DNA from: CAMCXT01 sp046302715 | Lineage (GTDB): Bacteria > Bacteroidota > Bacteroidia > M30B66 | Assembly: GCA_046302715.1 (NCBI GenBank) | Contig: JBKCHQ010000118.1 | Coordinates: 1 to 5,715, forward strand | DNA length: 5,715 nt | Direction of reading: 5' to 3' | In this document: positions 1-5,586 of the stretch, one piece after another | How positions within the stretch are numbered: the first letter of the stretch is position 1 | How the letters are laid out: each line of letters begins with the position of its first letter | Position numbers and translations under genes: made by a program | Notes under the pieces: generated by a model | Databases searched by the model: none | What the model was told of the DNA's origin: nothing | The model's input: only the letters and a program-made list of their open reading frames with translations

Positions 1-497
1 TAGAGGATGGACTAAATCGGTTTGAAAAAGTGTACGGTTACCGACCGACAACCTTTACGCCCCCTGCCATGCTTATTCATCCTGAACTATATCCGTTTCT
101 GGAGTCATTAGGCATTCAAGCGATCGACAAACCACGTATGCATGAAGTGCATATGGGTAATGGAAAATACCAAAAGGAGAATAATAGGCTTGGTCTTCAA
201 AAAGGACAGAATCATGTAACGATTGTACGTAATTGCATGTTTGAGCCTAATAGCAGAAATATAGATTGGGTAAACTTTACGTTTGATCAAATTAAAGCTG
301 CTTTTTACTGGGGAAAGCCTGCTATTGTCAGTTCACATCGCGTCAACTTCTGCGGACACATTGATCCTCAAAACAGAAAAAAAGGCCTCGAGACTTTACA
401 CGCTTTATTACAAAAAGTAGTAAAAATGTGGCCGGAAGTAGAGTTCGTGTCTATTGAAGAATTAACACAAATAATTAAAGACAGTAGTAATAATTGA
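1..497 (+). CDS. Polysaccharide deacetylase-like protein, 3' part (5'-truncated by window edge)
   Basis: The reading frame is open from the left edge (first full codon at position 3) to TGA at 495-497, giving 164 visible residues. The GTG at 30 is an internal Val codon and not a start, because in-frame residues EDGLNRFEK precede it and fit the same family. The fragment resembles the C-terminal half of the (beta/alpha)-barrel 'polysaccharide deacetylase-like' proteins found in Bacteroidota capsule and exopolysaccharide clusters: FEKVYGYRP followed by a 'PPAMLIHPEL' segment, then 'VRNCMFEP', an 'AFYWGKPAIVSSHRVNF' strand-loop (about 285-350) and a closing 'WPEVEFVSIEEL' helix. The His in SSHR is probably an active-site-region residue. 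The likely role is hydrolysis or deacetylation of a glycan, but the N-terminal metal-binding motifs of carbohydrate esterase family 4 lie outside the window, so activity cannot be judged. It ends one base before the next start codon, as the first visible member of the operon. I am fairly sure of the family and unsure of the reaction. Confidence 0.72.
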   Translation, partial: EDGLNRFEKVYGYRPTTFTPPAMLIHPELYPFLESLGIQAIDKPRMHEVHMGNGKYQKENNRLGLQKGQNHVTIVRNCMFEPNSRNIDWVNFTFDQIKAAFYWGKPAIVSSHRVNFCGHIDPQNRKKGLETLHALLQKVVKMWPEVEFVSIEELTQIIKDSSNN

Positions 498-498
498 A

Positions 499-1512
499 AT
501 GATTACGATCATTAACCGTACCAAATACTTAGGGTATTATTTCAAGCAGTTGGACTGGTCAACCTTTCAACGATTTTTCAAACGTATTCAAGAAGAAAAA
601 GAGATGTCATCGGTCAGTTTATGGTTTGATATTATTTCTTCAGTGTATCGCTACAACATTGGCTTGATGGACTTCTTTACTTTTCGTTTTTATACTAAGA
701 GCCATGAAGAAAGGAGCAAATGGGTTGGTACTGGTCTAAAATATGAATTTGATTTAAAAATGAATCCAATATCTACCCGCTCCATTCTAGAGAATAAACT
801 GGAGTTTTACCAAGCTTATTCAGCCTTTATTAGGCATGCCTACTGCTCCATTGCTGATTTAGAAAGTGAAAATGAAAAAGCAGTATTTGTTATCTCTAAT
901 CCGACCGGTAAAATTGTAATTAAGGACGCTACAGGGCAGTGCGGTTGGGATGTGGAAGTGGTGCATGCAAGTGATTTCACAATGGGTTCTCTTAGAAACT
1001 ATATGGCCTCAAAGAGGTTTGATTTGGCAGAGGAATTTGTCCAGCAACACCCTATGATTCAAACATTATCCTCGTCAGGCCTTAATACGGTGCGTATGAT
1101 GACTATGATTAATAACGAAGGTGGAGTTGATATTTTGGGTGCCCGTATGCGTATTTCGGTGAATAGCCATGTGGATAATCTGGCTTCCGGCAATATTGCT
1201 TGTCCGATTGATCTGGAAACAGGTATTATCACTGGTAAGGGCGTGTACAGCGACATTACCAAATCTCCCGTGACCCATCATCCGGTTACGGGGGTTTCTT
1301 TGGTTGGTTTTCAGATACCAATGTGGCAGGATATTATGGAAACCACAAAAAAAATTGCAATATACCATCCAGAGAACAGAGGCGTGGGGTGGGATTTGGC
1401 ACTTACGGAGAAGGGGCCCGATTTTATTGAAGGTAATCACAATTGGTGCAAGATACTTTGGCAAATACCTGTTGATCAAGGTCTGAAGTCTGTTTTGGAA
1501 AAATATAGTTAG
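499..1512 (+). CDS. Sugar-transfer-associated ATP-grasp protein
   Basis: This 337-residue protein matches my memory of the ATPgrasp_ST family, named for its genes lying beside sugar transferases, which is the arrangement here: the PglC-type transferase starts 7 nt downstream. An N-terminal helical region (about 1-120) precedes the ATP-grasp core. In the core, Lys142 (IVIKDATGQCGWD, 139-151) is the likely ATP-phosphate lysine, AEEFVQQHP (177-185) supplies the adenine-side acidic residues, and GLNTVRMMT (194-202) is a family hallmark. GWDLALTEKGPDFIEGNHNW (298-317) carries the likely metal ligands Glu311 and Asn313. ATP-grasp enzymes join a carboxylate to an amine, thiol or similar group through an acyl phosphate; the substrate of this family is unknown to me. 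A plausible role is adding an amino acid or acid substituent to a sugar of the glycan. The ATG follows the previous stop by one base, and no Shine-Dalgarno is visible. There is no signal peptide, so it should be cytoplasmic. Confidence 0.82.
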   Translation: MITIINRTKYLGYYFKQLDWSTFQRFFKRIQEEKEMSSVSLWFDIISSVYRYNIGLMDFFTFRFYTKSHEERSKWVGTGLKYEFDLKMNPISTRSILENKLEFYQAYSAFIRHAYCSIADLESENEKAVFVISNPTGKIVIKDATGQCGWDVEVVHASDFTMGSLRNYMASKRFDLAEEFVQQHPMIQTLSSSGLNTVRMMTMINNEGGVDILGARMRISVNSHVDNLASGNIACPIDLETGIITGKGVYSDITKSPVTHHPVTGVSLVGFQIPMWQDIMETTKKIAIYHPENRGVGWDLALTEKGPDFIEGNHNWCKILWQIPVDQGLKSVLEKYS

Positions 1513-1519
1513 GGACTAA

Positions 1520-2131
1520 GTGTACGTCCATTTCAAGTCATTGATTGACCGAATTTTTGCAATGACTTTGTTTTTGTTGCTTTTACCGATTTTGATTTTG
1601 GTCAGTATTGCGTTAAAATTTTCTTCCGTTGGTGCCGTTTTTTTTGTTCATCCGAGACCGGGGATTCATGGTAAAACGATTAATGTCGTAAAGTTTAAAA
1701 CCATGAACGATAAGAAAGATGATGAAGGAAAATTATTGCCTAATCATCAACGCATTACTCGATTAGGCACTTTTTTGCGAAAAAGCTCATTGGACGAAAT
1801 TCCGCAGTTATGGAATGTAATCAAAGGAGATATTTCCTTTATTGGACCCCGACCCTTGGAAATGAGATATTTGCCTTTGTATACTAAAGAGCAAAACAGA
1901 AGACACAACGTGAAGCCAGGCTTATCCGGTTGGGCACAGGTGAATGGCCGAAATTTGATCAGTTGGGAGAAAAAGTTTGAATATGATTTATACTATGTGG
2001 ATAATCAGTCTATTGCGCTCGACACAAAAATATTTTTTATGACCCTCAAAAAGGTGTTCCTAGGAGCAGGTGTAAATGTCGGAGAAAGAGAAACGGTGGA
2101 GCCGTTTGATGTGTATTTAAAAAGAAATTAA
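1520..2131 (+). CDS. PglC-type undecaprenyl-phosphate sugar-1-phosphate transferase (monotopic phosphoglycosyl transferase)
   Basis: This 203-residue protein belongs to the bacterial sugar transferase family and is the initiating enzyme that moves a sugar-1-phosphate from a UDP-sugar to undecaprenyl phosphate at the inner membrane. It is the short PglC form, lacking the extra N-terminal membrane helices of WcaJ/WbaP types. It has a hydrophobic re-entrant helix at about 11-33 with a helix-breaking Pro23, RPGIHGK (46-52), KFKTM (58-62), the catalytic Asp92-Glu93 dyad in SLDEIPQL, FIGPRPL (107-113), and GWAQVNGRN (137-145) followed by SWEKKFEYD. Length and motif spacing match Campylobacter PglC as I remember it, including the DDEGKLLP and SWEKKFEYD stretches, which suggests a UDP-di-N-acetylbacillosamine-like donor (inference). 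The GTG start is chosen because the next Met (residue 15) would remove half the membrane anchor. AGGGA at 1511-1515 may help initiation. It lies 7 nt after the ATP-grasp gene, and its stop abuts the next ATG. An 8-T tract (1638-1645) encodes Phe-Phe. Confidence 0.93.
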   Translation: MYVHFKSLIDRIFAMTLFLLLLPILILVSIALKFSSVGAVFFVHPRPGIHGKTINVVKFKTMNDKKDDEGKLLPNHQRITRLGTFLRKSSLDEIPQLWNVIKGDISFIGPRPLEMRYLPLYTKEQNRRHNVKPGLSGWAQVNGRNLISWEKKFEYDLYYVDNQSIALDTKIFFMTLKKVFLGAGVNVGERETVEPFDVYLKRN

Positions 2132-3301
2132 ATGGAGTTTAGAAAGGAGATAGGGGAATCTTTGACATTGAAGTTTGCGGAAGCCGCTAATCAGCGAAGG
2201 TTAGCAGGGAAAGATATAATTTCACTTGGTCTAGGAGAACCTGATTTTGACGTGCCTGAAGAATTAATTTCGGCAACGATTAAAGTCCTTCAATCGAGCA
2301 AATCGGGCTATTCCAGTCCTATGGGTTTACCCGGTCTGCGGTTAAAGCTTTCAGCCAAACTACACGGAGAAAATCAAATACCTGCAAAATCTGAAAACAT
2401 ACTCATTACACCAGGAGCCAAACAAGCGCTTCAGATGGGGTTGTTTGCTTTGTTGGAACCTGGTGATGAAGTCCTTGTCATTAACCCATCCTTTGTTTCC
2501 TTTATTCCTCAAATCTATTTGGCCGAGCCACGTGCTGTAGTGAAAATTGTAGACATTAATAAAACGGATTTCAGCCTTCCGATTGAGGAAATAAAAAAGC
2601 AGATTTCACCAAAAACCAAAGCTGTATTAATTAATTCTCCCAATAATCCGGCCGGTTACACTTCAAGCAAATCATATTTGGCCGCCTTATATGAGCTTGC
2701 GGTACTGCATGATTTTTATATTTTTTCGGACGAAATCTATGAAAAATTACTTTTCCCGGGATCTGATTTTTTTAGCATTGGTAGCTTGGAGCATGAAGTA
2801 GAACGGGTATTTACCATTAATGGTTACAGCAAATCCCATGCATTAACCGGGTGGAGGTTGGGTTATCTCTGCTTTCCAAAACAGTTTGGTGATCGTTTAT
2901 TAAAACTCCAACAGCACATCAATACAAATACCTGTACTTTTATCCAAAAAGCGATTTTAGATGCTTTTGACATGGACATGTCATTTCTGGAACAGTACAA
3001 TCAAAAATTAGGACAGCGCGCCAAAATAGTTTCCGAATGTTTTAATAATTTGAAAGGTACTTGCCTTGTTCCCCCCACTGCTGGATTTTTTGCTTTCATT
3101 GATATTTCTGCACTCAAGATTGATTCAAATACCTTTTGTGGTGATTTGGTAGAACAAAAGGGGGTGGCTACTACGCCCGGATTGGCCTTTGGTGAGCATT
3201 GGGATGATCACTTCAGGTTGTCTTATGCGGTACAAGAGGACATGCTGCAAGAAGGTTTAACGCGAATTCGGGACTTTATTAGAACGAAGTATATTCTATG
3301 A
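2132..3301 (+). CDS. PLP-dependent aminotransferase, aspartate aminotransferase superfamily (class I/II)
   Basis: This 389-residue fold-type I aminotransferase is full length for subgroup I-gamma (about 390 residues). N-terminal GLGEPDFD (33-40) and SGYSSPMGLPGLR (58-70) are typical of the substrate-gating region. TPGAKQAL (93-100) binds PLP phosphate, NSPNNPAG (168-175) contains the conserved Asn, and SDEIYE (199-204) gives Asp200, which pairs with the pyridine nitrogen, and Tyr203. NGYSKSHALTGWRLGY (230-245) contains the Schiff-base Lys234 and phosphate-binding Arg242. Arg362 in FRLSYA should bind the substrate alpha-carboxylate. All core residues are present, so it should be active in the cytoplasm, exchanging an amino acid and a 2-keto acid; the side-chain specificity is not readable. 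Its ATG directly follows the transferase TAA, and its stop overlaps the dehydrogenase start by 4 nt, suggesting coupled, perhaps balanced, translation. In this setting it may supply a keto acid to, or take one from, the neighbouring dehydrogenase. A plain amino-acid or LL-DAP-like role is less likely given the location. Confidence 0.9.
   Translation: MEFRKEIGESLTLKFAEAANQRRLAGKDIISLGLGEPDFDVPEELISATIKVLQSSKSGYSSPMGLPGLRLKLSAKLHGENQIPAKSENILITPGAKQALQMGLFALLEPGDEVLVINPSFVSFIPQIYLAEPRAVVKIVDINKTDFSLPIEEIKKQISPKTKAVLINSPNNPAGYTSSKSYLAALYELAVLHDFYIFSDEIYEKLLFPGSDFFSIGSLEHEVERVFTINGYSKSHALTGWRLGYLCFPKQFGDRLLKLQQHINTNTCTFIQKAILDAFDMDMSFLEQYNQKLGQRAKIVSECFNNLKGTCLVPPTAGFFAFIDISALKIDSNTFCGDLVEQKGVATTPGLAFGEHWDDHFRLSYAVQEDMLQEGLTRIRDFIRTKYIL
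3298..3301 (+). other. ATGA start/stop overlap (translational coupling site)
   Basis: The dehydrogenase ATG (3298-3300) and the aminotransferase TGA (3299-3301) share four bases. No Shine-Dalgarno-like purine block precedes this ATG, so terminating ribosomes probably restart here. The same logic applies to the two TAA|ATG junctions with zero spacing, at 2129-2134 and 4300-4305. Confidence 0.75.
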
Positions 3302-4302
3302 ATGTGTTATTGACCAAAAAGCTAATGACTGAGGATGTGAATTACATCCAATCGAAGCTGAATTCGGGTATTAACTTGATTTTTCCTGAACGATACGATG
3401 AAGACTCACTATTGGTGCATGCTCCCAAAGTTGATGTGCTTTTTGGTGGCTTTTTTTCTGAACGCTTACTGGAGCATACAATCAACCTAAAGTTTGCTCA
3501 GGTTCCATGGACGGGAATTGACAATTTAGATTTTAGCTTATTGCGTCGTTTTAATGTTATCCTCTGTAATTCCCATTCCAACGCCTTTGTTGTAGCTGAA
3601 CACGCAGTGTCCATGATGATGGATGTCGCCAAAAAATTAAGTTATCATGATAGGGAATTGCGAAAGGGTAATTGGAATAGAATACTTCCTGATCGAAGTA
3701 ATCCTATTTCGCCATTTTCAAAGAAAATAGTTGGCTCAACGGTTGGATTTATTGGATTCGGAGCCATTGCCCGTTATGCGGTCAAACTCCTGGCGGGCTT
3801 TGAGTGTAGATATAAAGTATTTACACGAAGTGGTTTGATACCCGATGAATACAGTAAGGTCATAACCGCGAACCCGATTGGTGATTTTTTTAGCCAAGCC
3901 GAGGATTTAGATTTTATTTTTGTTTCCATACCCCTTACCGAAGAAACAAATGGCATGATCAATCATAATTTTTTCCACGCAATGCCGAAGGGAAGTATTT
4001 TGATTAATGTTTCTAGAGGACAAGTATTGAACCAACGTGACTTATACGATTCCTTGAAAGGTGGGCATTTGGGAGGGGCCGCGATTGATACATGGTATAA
4101 CTACCCTTCACCTCAGCAGCCTGTTTCTTTACCATCGCTGGATTTTCCATTTCATTTACTTGATCAAGTCGTCCTTTCTCCTCATAGAGCGGGCTATGTT
4201 GAGTCGGGGTTTCCTCATTTGGATGATGCTATCGAAAACTTGAACCGTTTTCAAAGGGGTGAGAGTTTAATTAATGTTGTGTCTTTAGAACTTAAATACT
4301 AA
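3298..4302 (+). CDS. D-isomer-specific 2-hydroxyacid dehydrogenase family protein (catalytic Glu replaced by Tyr)
   Basis: This 334-residue protein of the D-2-hydroxyacid dehydrogenase/phosphoglycerate dehydrogenase family would interconvert a 2-keto acid and a D-2-hydroxy acid with NAD(H). The substrate domain includes VPWTGIDNLD (69-78) and VAEHAVSMMM (99-108). The Rossmann nucleotide-binding motif is VGFIGFGAIAR (149-159), with Ala158 at the usual third Gly. IPLTEETNGMI (211-221), INVSRGQVLN (236-245, catalytic Arg240) and SPHRAGY (294-300, catalytic His296) follow. Residue numbering from Arg240 onward runs level with E. coli SerA as I remember it, which puts the family's catalytic Glu269 at Tyr269 here (AAIDTWYNYP, 261-270). 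I recall the WYNYP form from some family members, so this is probably a subfamily feature and not damage. The ATG lies in an ATGA overlap with the aminotransferase. Placed between an aminotransferase and an ATP-grasp ligase, it is suited to making an acid for conjugation. Substrate is unknown; reduced or altered activity is possible. Confidence 0.88.
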   Translation: MNVLLTKKLMTEDVNYIQSKLNSGINLIFPERYDEDSLLVHAPKVDVLFGGFFSERLLEHTINLKFAQVPWTGIDNLDFSLLRRFNVILCNSHSNAFVVAEHAVSMMMDVAKKLSYHDRELRKGNWNRILPDRSNPISPFSKKIVGSTVGFIGFGAIARYAVKLLAGFECRYKVFTRSGLIPDEYSKVITANPIGDFFSQAEDLDFIFVSIPLTEETNGMINHNFFHAMPKGSILINVSRGQVLNQRDLYDSLKGGHLGGAAIDTWYNYPSPQQPVSLPSLDFPFHLLDQVVLSPHRAGYVESGFPHLDDAIENLNRFQRGESLINVVSLELKY

Positions 4303-5316
4303 ATGAATATACTATTTACGTGCGCTGGCCGCAGAAATTATTTAATCAATTTTTTTAAAGACGAGCTTAATGGAGAGGGATTGGTTATAGCCGCTGATAT
4401 GCAGATGACAGCTCCGGCAATGGCAAGTGCGGATCGAAAAATAATCGTTCCACCTGTCTATGCGTCTAATTACATAGATTCACTGTTGGACATTTGCAAG
4501 TCTCATGAAGTTAGAGCTGTTGTATCGCTCAATGATTTGGAACTCCCCATACTTGCAGACAATATTGATAAATTTGATGCCATAGGATCTAAAATTATAG
4601 TTGCGCCAAGTGAAGCAATCGACATTGCTTTTGATAAGAAAAGAACGATTGAATTTGCAACTGCTTTGGGCATAGAAACACCGCTGACCTTTACATGTAT
4701 TGACGATGCAATCCAAGCAATTCAGTCTGGCGAACTACATTTTCCTTTGGTAGTTAAACCAAGGTGGGGCTCTGCTTCAATCGGATTAGAGTTTCCAACC
4801 AACTTAGTCGAATTAGAATTAGCATTTCGTTTGTTATCTCTTCGTTTAGGTCGCACCATGTTGGCTGAGGCCAGTCAAGCGGATTTTGAAAATGCTATTT
4901 TGATTCAGGAGAAAATAGAGGGCATAGAATTTGGAGTTGATGTATTGAACGATTTTAATGGCTGTACACGTCAGGTTTATGTCAAGGAAAAATTGGCTAT
5001 GCGAGCAGGAGAAACAGATAAGTCTGTTCTTAGAAATCATCCTGATATTGAAAATTTAGGTTATAAAATTGGTAATGCACTCAAACACATAGGTAATTTA
5101 GATTGTGATTTTTTTGAAAAGAACGGTAGGTATTATCTGTTGGAATTGAATCCGAGGTTCGGCGGCGGTTATCCTTTCACCCATATGTCAGGAGGCAATT
5201 ATGTTGCAGCGATTTTATCATTTTTGCGGGGAGAAGAATTTGATTTTATTAATTTTGAGAAACGATATAATGTTGTCTTTTCAAAATGTGACAACTTGAT
5301 TCAAGTTTCAGGATAA
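4303..5316 (+). CDS. ATP-grasp protein, CarB-like ('AGRR' family, polysaccharide-cluster type)
   Basis: This 337-residue ATP-grasp enzyme resembles the proteins often annotated 'carbamoyl phosphate synthase large subunit-like' in polysaccharide loci. The pre-ATP-grasp domain begins MNILFTCAGRR and contains AADMQMTAPA (30-39) and SLNDLELP (75-82). FDKKRT (110-115) and VVKPRWGSASIG (150-161, Lys152 with glycine-rich loop) bind ATP. IQEKIEG (201-207) contacts the nucleotide, and DCDFF (267-271) plus ELNPRFGGGYPF (281-292, Glu281 and Asn283) form the magnesium site. These residues are intact, so it should be an active carboxylate-amine or similar ligase. It is not a real carbamoyl phosphate synthase, which is about three times longer. 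It abuts the dehydrogenase stop with no gap and shares its coupled translation. It may ligate an acid made by the two preceding enzymes to an amino sugar or amino acid (inference). It is unrelated in detail to the ATP-grasp protein at 499-1512. The C-terminus looks complete, and it is the last gene of the packed run. Confidence 0.85.
   Translation: MNILFTCAGRRNYLINFFKDELNGEGLVIAADMQMTAPAMASADRKIIVPPVYASNYIDSLLDICKSHEVRAVVSLNDLELPILADNIDKFDAIGSKIIVAPSEAIDIAFDKKRTIEFATALGIETPLTFTCIDDAIQAIQSGELHFPLVVKPRWGSASIGLEFPTNLVELELAFRLLSLRLGRTMLAEASQADFENAILIQEKIEGIEFGVDVLNDFNGCTRQVYVKEKLAMRAGETDKSVLRNHPDIENLGYKIGNALKHIGNLDCDFFEKNGRYYLLELNPRFGGGYPFTHMSGGNYVAAILSFLRGEEFDFINFEKRYNVVFSKCDNLIQVSG
5293..5307. 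repeat. Short perfect inverted repeat (7 bp arms, 1-nt centre)
   Basis: AACTTGA-T-TCAAGTT lies within the last codons of the second ATP-grasp gene, ending 7 nt before its stop codon. As RNA it could form only a 6-bp stem with a 3-nt loop and has no following T-run, so it is a poor terminator. It could be a protein-binding dyad or simply chance. Confidence 0.3.
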
Positions 5317-5586
5317 TATGAGTTCCTTGCTCAATCACCTCCTTTTCCAATTCGATTGCCTAAAACGCTCATCAAATCTGTTGGTTGTTTGAGTGGACGG
5401 TTGGCTTGTTGCTGATTGTACTCCCCGCATCCGTCACTTAATACAATGAACGATTGTTTTGTTCAGGCCTTTCGGTGCGGATATTTTACAAGCATTTCGA
5501 CTGGCTCGATGAGTTCTTGAAGGAACATCTGGCCCATTTTTTGGGCCCTCAATGTTAGTTTTTATCGCCATTTCAAACCTAAAGCA
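5317..5586. other. 270-nt non-coding or degenerate gap between the packed operon and the DegT gene
   Basis: No convincing gene is present here, although every other junction in the window is 7 nt or less. All three forward frames are interrupted. A 24-codon frame starts at ATG 5318, one base after the preceding stop, and ends at 5392. A start-less 38-codon frame (5442-5555) reads HFDWLDEFLKEHLAHFLG and looks protein-like, but I do not recognise it. A 24-codon frame starts at ATG 5446. On the minus strand the longest frame is 45 codons (5571 to 5434), also unrecognised. My hand count of GC over 5321-5580 is about 43%. There is no clear Bacteroidota -33/-7 promoter (TTG, then TAnnTTTG); the nearest is TAGTTTTT at 5556 without a well-placed upstream TTG. 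The gap could be the scar of a deleted gene, a leader region for the DegT gene, or recombined junction DNA. Confidence 0.55.
5531..5547 (+). terminator. Possible hairpin, weak terminator or leader structure
   Basis: GGCCCA-TTTTT-TGGGCC is a perfect 6-bp, five-sixths GC stem with a 5-nt loop, inside the gap upstream of the DegT gene. A T-rich stretch (TTTTTA, 5559-5564) follows only about 12 nt later instead of at once, so it is a poor canonical intrinsic terminator. It could be an attenuator-like or 5'-leader hairpin for the downstream gene. Confidence 0.3.

Noticed and set aside
30..32. GTG as start codon of the left-end gene
   Set aside because: The same frame is open to the window edge and the residues before it (EDGLNRFEK) fit the family, so the gene is cut by the edge and does not start here.
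1075..1479. 134-codon open frame on the minus strand inside the sugar-transfer-associated ATP-grasp gene
   Set aside because: It lies fully antisense to a gene with clear motifs, and its translation is rich in His, Ile and Asn with no recognisable domain. It is a shadow of the real frame.
1638..1645. Eight-T tract in the transferase gene, with similar 7-8 base A or T runs at 1347-1354, 3451-3457, 3885-3891, 4350-4356 and 5109-5115, as possible phase-variation sites
   Set aside because: Runs of this length occur repeatedly in these AT-rich genes as Phe or Lys codons, and they are shorter than typical phase-variable tracts.
4480..5040. Minus-strand frames of 78 and 64 codons inside the second ATP-grasp gene
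   Set aside because: Both are antisense to strongly supported coding sequence, have Cys/Ser/Asn-rich translations and match no family I know.
5266..5271. TATAAT resembling a sigma-70 -10 box near the end of the second ATP-grasp gene
   Set aside because: It has no suitable -35 partner, lies in AT-rich coding sequence, and Bacteroidota use a different promoter pattern (TAnnTTTG).
4303..5316. Assignment as carbamoyl phosphate synthase large subunit
   Set aside because: The fold motifs are shared, but the protein is only 337 residues, has a single ATP-grasp unit and sits in a glycan cluster without a small subunit.
5434..5571. 45-codon minus-strand frame in the gap
   Set aside because: It is short, has a basic low-complexity translation and no recognisable family or initiation signal. 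It is noted in the gap entry but not called as a gene.
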